From contig CM065818.1 of the NCBI GenBank assembly GCA_033398695.1, forward strand, positions 82,084,092 to 82,148,091: a stretch of DNA of 64,000 nt, read 5' to 3'. Below the pieces are notes generated by a model. The model ran no database searches. It was given only the letters and a program-made list of their open reading frames with translations, and was not told where the DNA came from. Made by a program: the position numbers and the translations under genes. Below, in pieces: positions 34,741-47,940 of the stretch (its first letter is position 1; the number at the start of each line of letters is the position of its first letter). Origin of the DNA: Orobanche coerulescens. Its lineage: Eukaryota; Streptophyta; Magnoliopsida; Lamiales; Orobanchaceae.

Positions 34741-35431
34741 TCAAATGTACCCGAAATCAACATCCTCCAGATCATCGAACTCCTCGATCTCATCGACTCG
34801 AGGAAGACCCAAATCTGAACTCGCTGCTCCTCTTCGGTTGTGCATACCTCTGGCTCTCGAAGCATCATAGGACCCATTGGATGAAGTACGGACTAGAGTA
34901 ACAAAGTCTCTCGAGGCCCGTGAGCTCTCTCGAGACCTACTAGTATCAGAACTCCGACAGTATTTCTAAAGGTGTCCCTGCCTCCCACACAGAAAACAAA
35001 CAATAGTTGGCATAGTACAACGGGTACTAAAGTGCCCCGCTGAATCACAGTTAAAGCAAACAACGGTCGAACCCGTCGCCTGAGAAGAAGATGCTTTCCC
35101 AGAACGAATACGACTAGAAGATGATCTCTGTGACGTCGGAGCCCGATGTCCCTCTGAACGAATCAGCATCGCACCAGAAGAAACTGAAGGGTTCTTCCGA
35201 GCAAGCTCCTTGATCAAACTCTGCTCCAAGAGCCTTCTCGATGAATTCACCAAGTGAATTACAATTATGGTTGAACAACTGCATTCTCAACTGCGGGTTC
35301 AGCCGCTTGCTAAAATACTTGATCTTATCCGCCTCAGTACGGATAACAGATGAAGAAAACTGAAAAAGTCCCTGAAACTTCTCAGCAATAACAATAACAC
35401 CCTCGTCCTCGACGGACAACTTGGCTTCACG
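34741..35431 (-). pseudogene. Gag of internal 2, C-terminal part, cut by element H
   Basis: C-terminal gag half with zinc knuckles CFNCDSAGHFSTRC and CFLCGRQGHL. Small deletions disrupt it near 35168 and near 35415, and a stop follows the second knuckle (34966-34968). Element H is inserted at 35431/35432. The N-terminal part resumes at 45372. Confidence 0.85.
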
Positions 35432-37731
35432 TGTAACACCCCAAACTAGGCGGATATTACAGTGCCGTGGACCCCCGACTGGGACCCACTAGGCAAATGA
35501 AAATAAATGAATTACACAGGGTAAATGTAGTACCGAACCACATTACAACAATAATTACTCCGATGAGGAGTTTCATACAACACACCCAGGATAATACAGA
35601 ATACATGTATATTTTATATGGAGATAAAATATACAACACTGAGTGAAATGAGTATTCAAACGGAATGTCTGCAGCGGAATAAATGAAGGAAACATAAATG
35701 ACTGAAAAGACTGGGGCCCCCTCTAGTATCATTGGGACTCCTCGCCGTCAACGTGCTCTCCCCGTGATTTCGCCTTGCCATGACCTGAAAAACAAAGTCC
35801 CCCAACGGGGTCAGTTACACAGAACAACAATCCTCAAGAGTTGAATATACATAATCCTGTCGAAACATACGCAATCAAACATGCTATATGAATCAACTAA
35901 CAGTACGGCTCAAAGGAATGGCGCCACACTACGTCCGGGATGGAAATGTGTCCGTGCACAAGCCACCAACGAGTATCGATCGAATACACGTGTGGTCTTG
36001 TACCTAATCAGTCTCACGAAGCAATCGACTCGTGTGCACAGTCCAATATGAGGCCAACAACCAACACACGACTTAAATGTGCCCGACATGAAAATCCTAC
36101 ACATACCAACCGGCACGCCAGTATGACCCGGAATGCCACGATATAACAAAAGTGACATCGAAAATGAATAATGACTCACCAAGATGCAATGATGGTCAAA
36201 TGAATGACAGCTCAATGAAATGATTGGAACCGTCGTTCCTCGTGAATGAAGTAATTAGGTGACAATTACAAGTTTTAAAATGGTTAGTACCTTATGAATG
36301 AATTATGATTATGAATGAACAACAACAAAAGAAATGAATATCCTTTTAACTGAGTAAGAATTAACTTACACAACACCAGTGACAATTATCCTTCCACGAA
36401 CAATGTCCTAATTGAGATATCGGTCGCTCGAACAACCTTGAATAATACAATTACCAACAATCCGTTCAATATACGAATCAACCACGAATATAACGAACTC
36501 AAAACGTCGATACGATTAAACCAAGTTCATTGGGGCATTATATCGAACACTTTGTGGCCAAACTTCGATTGTTTATAACCAAACCTCAATAATACCAAAT
36601 CAAATCCCCAAGAAGTGTTTCAAACCAACAAAACATCTTTAATACGATCAATAATCCATTATGAATACCCAAAATCGTGATTTCAACAACAATTAATCGA
36701 AAACCCCCAAATCCAACACAATATTCAAAGTGTTCTTTAATAATCCTTCAATAATCCAATGAATAGCCAAACATTTCCATAATCATGCGTATATCACTTC
36801 ATATAACACGATCTTAACATCCAAAACATCATATCTCAATACAAAATCGAAATCCAAGAGGTTTGATGAATATTACCTTTGAAGATCCAAGTACTTTAAT
36901 CCGATGAAATCGCGTTAGATCCACAATCCGAGCTTCACAACCGAATGAAAATTATGAAAACCGAATACTCAAGTGATTGATGATGAAGATTCTCTCCCAC
37001 AAACCCTCTCTCTCGGACCAAGTGAAGAAGTGTTGAAAAATGAGTTGAATCTCACAAAAAAAACGCAATTATAGTGCAGACTGCACTGTGTGCCGCGGCT
37101 CGGCCGAAGTGTGCCCCGGCACAGGGCCAAAACTGCCCCCAGTGATCGGCAGCGTGCCGCGGCAGTGACTCGGCAGTGTGCCGCGGCCCTGTCGGCATGA
37201 GCCGCGGCCCCCGGTACAGACGGGTTGGCCGAAAATGCAACATGAGTGTGCCGTGGCCCGGACGAGTGTGCCGCGGCAGTGACTCGGCAGTGTGCCGCGG
37301 CCCACGGTACAGTTGGGTCGGCCAAATTAGCAGCATGTGTGTGCCGCGGCGCACATCCCTTGTGCCGCGGCCCACACCCCCTTGGGTCCTAAAATGATGA
37401 AATGGAAGTGCAGAAACCCCAAAACGGTGGTTCCAAACAATGATTACAAGGGTTCGCCCAACAAAACACAGTTTCAAACAATGAGGAGATTTGAAATGAC
37501 ATGAACTCCAACGACAACATTGACTAATGAATCAATTACAACAATCAAGATAATACTCTTGTTTCGTTTCCCGAATAAGGTTGACACAATGAACAATATC
37601 GATACACAACTCGAAGTTATTCCGAACGGTGAACACGGATGAATGATTATTAACAAGTGAAGAATTACATAGTGACAATTACCGAATGAAATTACTGAAT
37701 GATAGTGACTGAATTACAACCGGGTATTACA
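35432..37731 (-). repeat. 3' LTR of element H
   Basis: 2300 bp, TGTAACACCCCAAAC to CCGGGTATTACA. GTGCCGCGGC-rich cluster at about 37085-37380 and TATA candidate TATAATTG on the minus strand at 37067-37074. Confidence 0.92.
37067..37380 (-). promoter_or_regulatory. U3 promoter of element H 3' LTR: TATA plus CCGCGG palindromes
   Basis: The first GTGTGCCGCGGC (37088-37099) lies 13 bp upstream (element sense) of the TATA candidate. Many GTGCCGCGGC/GCCGCGGCAC-like copies follow, making a GC-rich island in otherwise AT-rich sequence. The pair in the 5' LTR is 44604-44611 and about 44625-44960. Confidence 0.65.
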
Positions 37732-37749
37732 TACACCCCCTCTTAAAAG
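37732..37749 (-). other. Polypurine tract of element H
   Basis: The minus strand reads CTTTTAAGAGGGGGTGTA up to the LTR boundary, purine-rich and in the expected place. The chromovirus-tail palindrome AGTTTCGTCCCCGAAACT follows at 37750-37767. Confidence 0.65.
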
Positions 37750-37816
37750 AGTTTCGTCCCCGAAACTAAGGGTCAAACAACTCGGGATAACTCTCCCGCA
37801 TACTATCCTCGGTTTC

Positions 37817-38863
37817 CTAAGTAGCCTCTTCGACTCCGTGTCTAGACCACTGAATTTTAACCAAAGGAATCGTCTTATTCCTCAACTGTTTGATTCGCCA
37901 TTCTAAAACTCGTATGGGACGCTCCTCATAAAAATGATTATCTGCGATCTTGATTTCGTCGAACTGAAGTATGTGACTCGGGTCGGCAACATATTTCCGC
38001 AACTGAGAGATGTGAAACACATTATGAATTCGGCTCAACGCCGGAGGTAAGGCCAAACGATAAGCTAGCTCGCCTACTCGTTCCAAAATCTCAAACGGTC
38101 CAATAAATCTTGGACTCAACTTTCCCCGCTTCCCGAAACGGAGGATACCTCGACTCGGGGATACCTTGACCAACACGTGGTCACCTGTCTCGAACTCTAA
38201 TGGTCAGCGACGATTGTCTGCATAAGATTTCTGTCGACTCTGAGCGGTCAACAAACGACTCCTGATCAAACCTACCTTCTCACGGGCGGCTATAAGCATA
38301 TAGGGCTCGGTGCCGATTGATTCGGATAGGTTATCCCAACACAAAGGAGATCGACAACAAGGACCGTACAAGGCCTCGTAAGGTGCCATCTTAATCGAAG
38401 CATGCCAACTATTATTATACGTGAACTCGATCAATGGTAGTTGGGCTTCCCAATCGTCTTTCCAATCAAGGATGCATGCCCTCAACATGTCCTCTAATGT
38501 CTGAATAGTTCTCTCTGATTGTCCATCGGACTGAGGGTGAAAAGATGTGCTGAAATTAAGCTGAGTTTCCATGGCACGATGAACTGATTTCCAAAAATGA
38601 GACACGAATCGCCCGTCATGATCAGAAACGATACTCTTAGGAGTACTGTGCAGTCTCACTATCTCTTTGATGAACAGCTGGGCAAGTCTCTCGGGACCCC
38701 ACGTATCCTTAATCTCAAGGAAATGAGCTGATTTAGTTAAGCGGTGCACAATAACCCAGATCGTATTCATGCCACGACGACTCGTCGGCAAACTCGTGAT
38801 GAAATCCATAGAAATGTCTTCCCACTTCCACTCTGGAATAGGGAGAGGTTTCAGCATACCCAC
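37817..38863 (-). pseudogene. Element H integrase core and chromodomain, two stops
   Basis: Integrase core with the D,D-35-E triad visible in the 38863-38204 segment: Asp20 in SMDFITSLP, Asp81 in IVSDHDGRF and Glu117 in GQSERT, with 35 residues between the last two. A TGA at 38204-38206 (CGA-type Arg codon to TGA) interrupts before the GPY/F motif ([14 protein letters not shown]). The chromodomain-like tail, with [10 protein letters not shown] and [13 protein letters not shown], ends early at a TAG at 37817-37819 where Trp is usual. A frameshift near 38860 separates this from the zinc-finger part. Confidence 0.9.
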
Positions 38864-39204
38864 GGCCGATGTTCAATCTTGACTTGTTGACAGGTTAAGC
38901 ATCTCGAAACAAATTCTGCGACTTCTCGCTTCATATTAATCCACCAGTAATTTTGTTTCAAGTCCTTGTACATCTTGCTAGACCCCGGATGAACAGAATA
39001 AGGGGTAGCATGAGCTTCTCTCAAAATCGAGTTTTTCAACTCGTCATTCGCCGGTATGCATAACCGATTCTTAAAACGCAAAAGTCCATCCTCGTGGATC
39101 ACAAAGCCAGGGGCTTTCCCCTGAGCCACATCCTCACGGATGCGCAACAGTGATGGGTCTGAACCCTGATTCTCTCTGATTGCCTCCTCAAGTGAGGATG
39201 AAAT
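38851..39204 (-). pseudogene. Element H integrase zinc-binding region
   Basis: In frame with the RT/RNase H segment but beyond its TAG. The HHCC zinc-binding domain is readable: H in REAHATPYSVHPG and Cys pair in [10 protein letters not shown]. It ends by frameshift after EHRPWVC at 38851-38860. In the family this domain stabilises the integrase-DNA complex. Confidence 0.85.
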
Positions 39205-41307
39205 CTATAACATGCAAAGTTGCCCTTGTACTCGCTGAAGCCAGACCTCGATCTCGGGTCTAAGGAATTCCTGCTGAAGCTCCTTCTGAACTGTTAAACG
39301 AGCAAGCATTTGATCCTGAACAGACTTACGACTCAAGGCGTCGGCGACAACGTTCGCCTTGCCCGGGTGGTAAAGGATCTCGATATCGTAATCTTTGATT
39401 AGTTCCAACCACCGTCTCTGTCGCATATTTAACTCCTTCTGAGTAAATATATACTTTAAACTCTTATGATCGGTGAATATCTGACAAGTAACGCCATAAA
39501 GGTAATGACGCCAGATTTTCAAAGCGAACACCACGGCTGCTAGCTCCAAGTCATGGGTCGGATAATTAACCTCGTAAGGTCTCAATTGCCGTGAAGCATA
39601 GGCAATAACCTTCCCATTATGCATGAGCACACATCCCAGACCCTGTCCGGACGCATCACTATAAACCACATATCCTTCCGTCCCTTGCGGCAAGGAAAGT
39701 ACAGGTGCTGACATTAACCGGCTCTTGAGTTCCTCAAAACTCCATTGACACGCGTCGGACCACGTGTATTTCTTATCCTTTTGCAAAAGGTTCGTCAAGG
39801 GTTGAGCGATTTTAGAGAATCCTTCCACAAACCGCCGATAATAACCAGCTAATCCGAGAAAGCTTCGGATTTCCTTAACATTCTTCGGAGGTAACCAATC
39901 TTGGATAGCCTCTGTCTTCTGAGGATCAACACGCACTCCATCTGATGAAATTACATGCCCGAGAAAAGTCACTTTGGACATCCAGAACTCACATTTGGAA
40001 AACTTTCCATAAAGTTTCTCTCGTCTTAACACGTCGAGAACCTGATGAAGATGAACCTCGTGTTCCTCTCGGTTACGAGAATAAATCAAAATGTCATCGA
40101 TGAAGACAACAACAAACTGATCCAAAAAGTCGATGAAAACCCGATTCATTAACTCCATGAATATCGCAGGTGCATTAGTCAATCCAAACGGCATAACCAC
40201 AAACTCATAATGACCATAGCGTGATCGAAACGCCGTCCTCGCGATATCCAACTCTCGAAACCGCAACTGATGATATCCAGATCTTAAGTCGATCTTGGAA
40301 AATACTGAAGCTCCCTGAAGTTGATCCAAAATATCAGCGATACGGGGTAAAGGATACTTATTCTTGATCGTCACCCGGTTCAATTCCCGGTAATCAATAC
40401 ACAAGCGGAACGAACCATCCTTCTTCTTGACAAACAACACTGGTGCTCCCCACGGGGATGCACTCAGATGGATATAACCTTTCTCGAACAACTCCTCAAG
40501 TTGGTTCTTTAATTCCTGCATTTCGGTCGGGGCTATATGGTACGGTTCCTTCGATATCGGGGACGTACCGGGCTCCAACTCAATCGTGAATTCCATATCT
40601 CTCTGTGGAGGCAAACCAGGTAACTCGTCTGGAAAAACATCGGCATATTCACTCACTACCGGAATATCCGTCAACATTACTGATGATTTCTCAGTTTTGG
40701 TCATATAGCACCAATAACCAACACACCCCTGACTGGGTAATTTCACTGCTTTCATCAAGTTAATTACCTTACCAGAACAGCCGGGATTACCTACCTGAAA
40801 AACACATTCAACCCCATCGTCTGAAATGAAAGTGACCATATGCTTACGGACACTGATGATGGCATCGTGACGATCCATCCAATCAATACACAAAATGACG
40901 TCGTCTCTCGGTAAATCTACCACGATTAGGTCTGCTAGCCATACACGGCCCTGAAGCTGAATCGGACAATTCTGAATCTCACGATTTCCGATAATTCGTC
41001 TACCATTAGGTAGACCAATGACATAAGGCTCACAACTAGTAGCACTACCCAGACGTAGTCTACTCAAACATGACTCGGAAATGAATGAATGCGATGCACC
41101 AGTATCAAAAAGGGTACACACAGGTTGAGATAGAATATCGAGTGTACCTGAGATCATTCGGGACTCTGGATCGTCAGTCTTCTTCATCTCATAAATTTGG
41201 GGCTTGCCGGCCCCCGAACCAGACGCTCCCATCTGATAGCTCTTGGCTCCGCCTTTGTTAGCTCCTGTCTTCTTGAACGACGCTGACTGAGTGGCCTGAT
41301 TCTGCAC
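39205..41307 (-). CDS. Element H protease, reverse transcriptase and RNase H
   Basis: A 700-residue open frame, the longest pol segment in the window. The aspartic protease has an intact [10 protein letters not shown] (Asp68). RT has Asp340 in [13 protein letters not shown] and the catalytic pair Asp404-Asp405 in [10 protein letters not shown]. RNase H has Asp551 (YSDASGQG), Glu588 (HDLELA), Asp613 (FTDHKSL) and Asp657 (VADALSRK). All key acids are present, so these three enzymes could be active if translated. The frame ends at a TAG (39205-39207) in place of continuing into integrase. Upstream, frameshifts and a stop separate it from gag, so expression as gag-pol is unlikely. Confidence 0.92.
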   Translation of the reverse strand: MQNQATQSASFKKTGANKGGAKSYQMGASGSGAGKPQIYEMKKTDDPESRMISGTLDILSQPVCTLFDTGASHSFISESCLSRLRLGSATSCEPYVIGLPNGRRIIGNREIQNCPIQLQGRVWLADLIVVDLPRDDVILCIDWMDRHDAIISVRKHMVTFISDDGVECVFQVGNPGCSGKVINLMKAVKLPSQGCVGYWCYMTKTEKSSVMLTDIPVVSEYADVFPDELPGLPPQRDMEFTIELEPGTSPISKEPYHIAPTEMQELKNQLEELFEKGYIHLSASPWGAPVLFVKKKDGSFRLCIDYRELNRVTIKNKYPLPRIADILDQLQGASVFSKIDLRSGYHQLRFRELDIARTAFRSRYGHYEFVVMPFGLTNAPAIFMELMNRVFIDFLDQFVVVFIDDILIYSRNREEHEVHLHQVLDVLRREKLYGKFSKCEFWMSKVTFLGHVISSDGVRVDPQKTEAIQDWLPPKNVKEIRSFLGLAGYYRRFVEGFSKIAQPLTNLLQKDKKYTWSDACQWSFEELKSRLMSAPVLSLPQGTEGYVVYSDASGQGLGCVLMHNGKVIAYASRQLRPYEVNYPTHDLELAAVVFALKIWRHYLYGVTCQIFTDHKSLKYIFTQKELNMRQRRWLELIKDYDIEILYHPGKANVVADALSRKSVQDQMLARLTVQKELQQEFLRPEIEVWLQRVQGQLCML

Positions 41308-42484
41308 CGCTGAATGTCCTGGGGCCTGAGATGACGTCGGAGTGGGTTTAGAGTCCCTTCGGCAAAAACTGGCCGTATGCCAGCAATTCCACAGTTATGG
41401 CACGTGACAGTCTGTTTCGAACATTTGGTGCTGAAATGACCCTGTTTTTCACAGTTAAAACAGGTGACGGCCGAACTGGCCGCTCGTGACTAAGATTCAG
41501 TGGGTTTAGGCGCTATAGGAGGTCGCTCAGAAAAGGTAGAGCCCGCACGTGGTTTCTTAAAAGTGTCATGACTGCCGTCAGACTGATTACGGTTCTTAGA
41601 CTTCTTGCCAGCAGATGAAGGTTGTTGCTTAGCAATCTCCTTAGCAGTAAGCTCGTAAGTAAGAGATTTCTCGATGAATTCGGCCAGAGTGGTGCATTTA
41701 TGATTAAGCAACTGTAGTCGCATACGAGGTTTCAGCCTCTTGCTGAAATACTTGATCTTGTCCGCCTCAGAGTGAATGATAGATGAGGCGAACAGAAGAA
41801 GTTCCTGAAATTTTTCGGCGATGGCAAGAACATCGTCGCCCGCTGAGAGGTCGGGAGTGAGTAATTCCGATAATTTAGCCTCCCTGAGTGGGGCTGGATA
41901 ATACCTCTCCATCATGAGAGTTTTGAACTGATCCCAAGTACATGATCCTTCGGTGGGCTTCAACGACAACCACCAAGAATGTGCGTTTTTACCCAGATAG
42001 TAAGCCGCAACTGAGACTTTGTGTCCTTCGGGACACTCTACCATAGCAAATAACTTCTCGAAATGTTCAAGCCAATGGACAATATCCTCCGGCTCAGATG
42101 AGCCTTCAAAAGTAGGTGGCCTTTGGCGAGAGATTTCGCCGATGATACTGCTCATATTCCTCTCTTGCCTCGGAGGTGGCGGCGGAGGAGCCTGTTGATT
42201 TTGATTAGCTGAATTATGCATCGTCTCCATTAGTTGTGCCATCTGAGTCATTTGTGCCATCATGCCCTGCATAAAAGTGAGTGGGTCAACCCGAACACCT
42301 TCGACCGTGCCCAGTGTGCACGACTCCCCGATAGTGAATGATCACGTCCAGGTGAATGAGTGGCAGCGTTGCTGCTCGATGAATTAGCATTATTTCTCGC
42401 GTTCGCACGTGTATTCACACGAGCTCTCGGGATTCGTCCCGCACTGCGGCCTCGTCCTTCGCGTCCTCTTCTTGCTCTCTCCAT
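41308..42484 (-). pseudogene. Element H gag, frameshifted
   Basis: Starts at 42484 (MERARRGREGRGR), the same Arg/Gly-rich start as the array gag. A frameshift at about 42265-42280 moves the rest to another frame, 42272-41490, which holds the capsid core (RQRPPTFEGSSEPEDIVHWL, AHSWWLSLKPT). A TAG at 41490-41492 precedes the first zinc knuckle CFNCEKQGHFSTKC; a second knuckle starts (CHNC) and is lost by another shift near 41385. Structure and order match the array gag, supporting common descent. Confidence 0.88.
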
Positions 42485-42961
42485 ACTGAAGTAGGAAAGT
42501 CACATGATGATTATATCTCTCGCATGAATATCACATTATGATTATGCCATGAAATGATGAAAATGAGCACATGCGCTCTAGCATAGTGATTACATGAATG
42601 ATTAACTGAGGTGACATGATTATCTGGTGAAATTCTTGAAATGATTATCTTGAACAAGTTAACAAGATTAATGATATGATCTTCCAGATCAACAACTGAG
42701 TAATGAAATGAATTGAGTGATAAATGAGTTAACATGACCGTCCTGGTCAAAATGAAAATGATGATGGAGGATTGTTAACTGATGAATTATGAATGAATGA
42801 TTATTGCCAGAAATTATACCATGGCATTAGAAATCTTACAGTTTTTGGTCTGATTGGCTCGGCATTTGCACAGGTCACACGTGATGCGACGTCTAATGAT
42901 ACTAGTCCGATGACGATGATTTGAAATGAGACATGACTCGGAAGGCAGTATTCAAAACCAC
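42485..42961 (-). other. Leader of element H, non-coding
   Basis: AT-rich untranslated leader between the primer site and gag, rich in ATGA and short direct repeats. No ORF of note in element sense. Confidence 0.6.
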
Positions 42962-42973
42962 GCTCCGATACCA
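42962..42973 (-). other. Primer-binding site of element H
   Basis: The minus strand reads TGGTATCGGAGC, an initiator-Met type primer site with one substitution, four bases inside the LTR boundary. The same variant occurs at 18116 in fragment F. Confidence 0.82.
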
Positions 42974-42977
42974 ACTC

Positions 42978-45371
42978 TGTAATACCCCAAACTAGGCGGA
43001 TATTACAGTGCCGTGGACCCCCTACTGGGACCCACTAGGCGAATGAAAATAAATGAATTACACAGGATAAATGTAGTACCGAACCACATTACAACAATAA
43101 TTACTCCGATGAGGAGTTTCATACAACACACCCAGGATAATACAGAATACATGTATATTTTATATGGAGATAAAATATACAACACCGAGTGAAATGAGTA
43201 TTCAAACGGAATGTCTGCAGCGGAATAAATGAAGGAAACATAAATGACTGAAAAGACTGGGTCCCCCTTCTAGTATCATTGGGACTCCTCGCCGTCAACG
43301 TGCTCTCCCCGTGCTTTCGCCTTGCCATGACCTGAAAAACAAAGTCCCCCAACGGGGTCAGTTACACAGAACAACAATCCTCAAGAGTTGAATATACATA
43401 ATCCTGTCGAAACATACGTAATCAAACATGCTATATGAATCAACTAACAGTACGGCTCGAAGGAATGGCGCCACACTACGTCCGGGATGAAAATGTGTCC
43501 GTGCACAAGCCACCAACGAGTATCGATCGAATACACATGTGGTCTTGTACCTAATCAGTCTCACGAAGCAATCGACTCGTGTGCACAGTCCAATATGAGG
43601 CCAACAACCAACACACGACCTAAATGTGCCCGACATGAAAATCCTACACATACCAACCGGCACGCCAGTGTGACCCGGAATGCCACGATATAACAAAAGT
43701 GACATCGAAAATGAATAATGACTCACCAAGATGAAATGATGGTGAAATGAACGACACCTCAATGAAATGATTGGAACCGTCGTTCCTCGTGAATGAAGTA
43801 ATTAGGTGACAATTACAAGTTTTAAAACGGTTAGTACCTTATGAATGAATTACGATTATGAATGAACAACAATAAAAGGAATGAATATCCTTTTAACTGA
43901 GTAAGAATTAACTTACATAACACCGGTGACAATTATCCTTCCACAAACAACGTCCTAATTGAGATATCGATCGCTCAAACAACCTTGAATAATACAATTA
44001 CCAACAATCCGTTCAATATACGAATCAAACAAGAAATAACGAACTCAAAACGTCGATACGATTAAACCAAGTTCATTGGGGCATTATATCGAACACTTTG
44101 TGGCCAAACTTCGATTGTTTATAACCAAACCTCAATAATACCAACATAAAATCCCCAAGAAGTGTTTCAAACCAACAAAACATCTTCAATACGATCAATA
44201 ATCCATTATGAATACCCAAAATCGTGATTTCAACAACAATTAATCGAAAACCCTCAAATCCAACACAATATTCAAAGTGTTCTTGTATAATCCAATGAAT
44301 AATCAAACATGTCCATAATCATGTGTATATCACTTCATACAACACGATATTAACATCCAAAACATCATATCTCAATACAAAATCGAAATCCAAGAGGTTT
44401 GATGAATATTACCTTTGAAGATCCAAGTACTTTAATCCGATGAAATCGCGTTAGATCCACAATCCGAGCTTCACAACCGAATGAAAATGATGAAAAACGA
44501 ATACTCAAGTGATTGATGATGAAGATTCTCTCCCACAAACCCTCTCTCTCGGACCAAGGTGAAAAAGTGTTGAAAAATGAGTTGAATTTCACAAAAAAAA
44601 AACCGATTATAGTGCAGACTGCACTGTGTGCCACGGCTCGGCCGAAGTGTGCCACGGCACAGGGCCAAAACTGCCCCCAGTGATCGGCAGCGTGCCGCGG
44701 TCCAGACGAATGTGTCGCGGCAGTGACTCGGCAATGTGCCGCGGCCCTGTCGACATGAGTCGCGGCCCCCGGTACAGACGGGTTGGCCGAAAATGCAACA
44801 TGAGTGTGCCGCGGCCCGGATGAGTGTGCCGCGGCAGTGACTCGGCAGTGTGCCGCGGCCCTGCCGGCATGAGCCGCGGCCCACGGTACAGTCGGGTTAG
44901 CCAAATTAGCAGCATGTGTATGCTGCGGCGCACATCCCTTGTGCCGCGTCCCACACCCCCCCTGGGTCCTAAAATGATGAAAAATGACCCGGGAAGAGAA
45001 TAAAAGCAATATGATTCAATATTTGGGAAACAATAACACGAAATGGAAGTGCAGAAACCCCAAAACGGTGGTTCCAAACAATGATTACAAGGGTTCGCCC
45101 AACAAACACAATTTGAAACAATGAGGAGATTTGAAATGACATGAACTCCAATGACAATATCGACTAATGAATCAATTACAACAATCAAGATAATACTCTT
45201 GTTTCGTTTCCCTAATAAGGTTGAAACAATGAACAATATCGATACACAACTCGAAGTTATTCCCAACGGTGAACACGGATGAATGATTATTAACAAGTGA
45301 AAATTTACATAGTGACAATTACCGAATGAAATTACTGAATGATAGTCACTGAATTACAACCGGGTATTACA
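42978..45371 (-). repeat. 5' LTR of element H
   Basis: 2394 bp, TGTAATACCCC to CCGGGTATTACA, about 94 bp longer than the 3' LTR; it includes extra sequence near 44985-45040 and changes in the GC-rich cluster. TATA candidate TATAATCG at 44604-44611. Confidence 0.92.
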
Positions 45372-45967
45372 TCACGAAGTGGAGCCGGATAATACCTCTC
45401 TAACATGAGAGTCTTAAACTCACTCCAAGCACAATCACGATCGGTGGGTTTCACAGAAAGCCACTAAGAATAAGCGCCTTTACTCAAATAGTAAGCCGCT
45501 ACTGCCACCTTACTCTCTCCCGGACACTGAACCATGTCGAAGAGTTTATCAAAATGTTCAAGCCAGTGAACAATATCAGCTGGTTCTGAAGAACCCTCAA
45601 AGATAGGTGGCCTCTGACGAGAGATGTCGCCGATAATCTGACTCACTCTCCCGGCCTGTCCATAAAACGGCACCTGGAGTCCCTGCTGTTGTGTACCAAG
45701 AACCATCGAGGTCTTCATGGTTTCCATTATCTACGTCATCTGAGTCATCTGGGTCATCATGCCCCTCATAAGCAAGAAAGGGTCGATGTCAGTCTGATCG
45801 ACTCCTCGAGTATGACGTTCCGAAGGGGAACCGATCGCATAAGTCACATCTCCGGCCGAATTCGGATCCATCTCGGCAACCACACGCGCATAAACACGAG
45901 TTTCTGGGTTTCGGCCAACTCTGCACCCTTTACCCCCTCTTCCACATCCTCGGTTTCCTCTTTCCAT
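45372..45967 (-). pseudogene. Gag of internal 2, N-terminal part
   Basis: Resumes directly after element H and its target duplication. Start at 45967 (MERGNRG). Stops interrupt it near 45731 (a Gln codon changed to TAG) and at 45464 (in AYS-stop-WLSVKPT). Otherwise collinear with the intact gag. Confidence 0.85.
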
Positions 45968-47274
45968 ACTGAAAGAATAATGCTCGATCATGAACAAAGC
46001 TCAAATATGCCTCAACGGCCAATTCACAATGCTAAGTCAATATCCAAACACGAGTATACATACTCAACAAATAAACAATCACTTCAAACATGCTAATTAT
46101 AGCCAATACTGAGCCGACACACTCCAAAGCAATTAATCATGAATGGGTCGTAATACAATGTACAGATTTCAACAAAACATGTATAATCAATGGCATAATG
46201 AATGTATGAACATACAAGAGAATCGAGTCCTTACACAGGTCATACAAAGCTTCGAGGTCTTGCGATACTAGTCTTCACTGACGACGACTCGATGAAAGAA
46301 AGACTCATACAGTCGCTCAACTATCACGACTCACAAAACCCGACTGTCCAGATTGTCATAACCTGACATCCCCACTACTACCGCGTCGGTAGAGCCATAT
46401 AACTCACATATCAGGGTATCTCACAACCCAATTCTATGATACCATCTTCTGTAACACCCCCAAATCCCATTGGGTCATTACAGTGTCGTGGACCCCACAC
46501 CAAGAGATCCACCAGGCGAACATGACTAAAATACAACAAACTGACCAAAAGGGGAATCACAATCCCTACACTGACATCCAACATAATATTCCGATATGGA
46601 ATTTCAATGACAACAGTGGGCCTACATGGCCTAAATAAAATACAACGACATCCACGATCCTTGCTCGGATGATACAAAATGACAACGACTGAACAAAACT
46701 GGACTACTCCGACTGTCTGACTGACATGAACACCAAAACATCTCGGACTAGTATCCCTCGAATGACTCGTCGCCATCGTCATGCCCATGTGTCTCAACTC
46801 TCTCCTTGAAAGCATCTAAAACATGAAATCATGTTCCGCCCCCACGGGGCCAGTTATCCAGATAATGAATATCAAATACATGTACAACATGATATGCATC
46901 CAAAGGCAGAATGAATAGTACAACAATGGTAGACGAGATGCTCACAAACCAAGGTAAGAATCGAACATTCGTGAAACACTATGCCCACGGAATACGATCA
47001 ATACCTGCTCAATAGGTTAGAACATAAGTGCCCAATGGCAAATCGTCAATACAGAACATAACAATGCATTACCCGAAGGTAAACCAAGCCATAGCTGCAA
47101 CAGATTCGAATCACAATGCCCGAAGGTTCCAACAGAAATACCAAGACATCATAAAGGCCTGAAAGACCTTCTGACGAAGCTGCCAAGATATTAGAAAGGT
47201 CTGAAACCACTCAGCCAAAGCTGTCAATCATCATAATGGCCCGAAGCCAAAACAGCCCGAATCTGTATCAATGA

Positions 47275-47418
47275 GGGCCGAAGCCACGGCACGAAGCCGT
47301 ATCACAATGAGGGCCGAAGCCACGACACGAAGCCGTATCACAATGAGGGCCTAAGCCACAGCACGAAGCCGTATCACAATGAGGGCCGAAGCCACGGCAC
47401 GAAGCCGTATCACAATGA
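47275..47418 (-). repeat. 36-bp unit, 4 copies (LTR-c)
   Basis: Four tandem copies; the third carries two private changes (CTAAGCCACAGC). An in-frame read-through peptide results because 36 is a multiple of 3. Confidence 0.92.
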
Positions 47419-47940
47419 GGTCATCCAATGACCGTGACCTGCTGAATTGCAGGTGCTGGGAAACCAACCGCGAAGGTTCAAGCCCCAGACTTACCCATAA
47501 TGAGATCACCCAGTGACCGTGACCTACTGAACTGTAGGTGTTGGGAAACCAACCGCGAAGGTTCAAGCCCCAAGCTTACCCATCGAGCACTAGCCGAGAC
47601 TAGCCTCCAAAACACAATTAATCACAACAGTAACGCTCCCAAGATTACTAAATTCCCAAGAATAATAGAGTACTGCCTTGAGTCGGCCAGCACGACAACA
47701 ATAACTCACGGGTGGGCACCGTCCACGGCGGTCCCAATTCAAATACCTCGACTGCCTTGGAATGGCCAATCGATCATAATAACTCAACGAGTGGAAACTA
47801 TCCTTGACAGTCCCAATTCAATACATCAATTAACTTAGAACAACCGATCGATAACAACGATACAATGGATGGGAAATGTCTCTGACAGTTCCAACTCAAT
47901 ACATCGATCACCTTAGGATGGTCAATCGACAACACGACAC

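Larger units (their letters stand above)
35432..45371 (-). mobile_element. Element H: full-length chromovirus inserted in the array
   Basis: 9.94-kb Ty3/gypsy element with LTRs 35432-37731 and 42978-45371, an initiator-Met-like primer site, gag, protease, RT, RNase H, integrase and chromodomain. The duplication TCACG (35427-35431 and 45372-45376) and the continuity of the interrupted gag prove insertion after the array copy existed. Its gag is clearly related to the array gag (DISRQRPP.FEGSSEP. DIVHWLEHF region), so it belongs to a sister family that could supply the missing enzymes. Three frameshifts and four stops now disable it. Confidence 0.93.

Noticed and set aside
36969..37477. Several long overlapping frames in the GC-rich part of the H LTR
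   Set aside because: They arise from the GTGCCGCGGC repeats, which lack stops in several frames; no domain, and it lies in the LTR promoter region.
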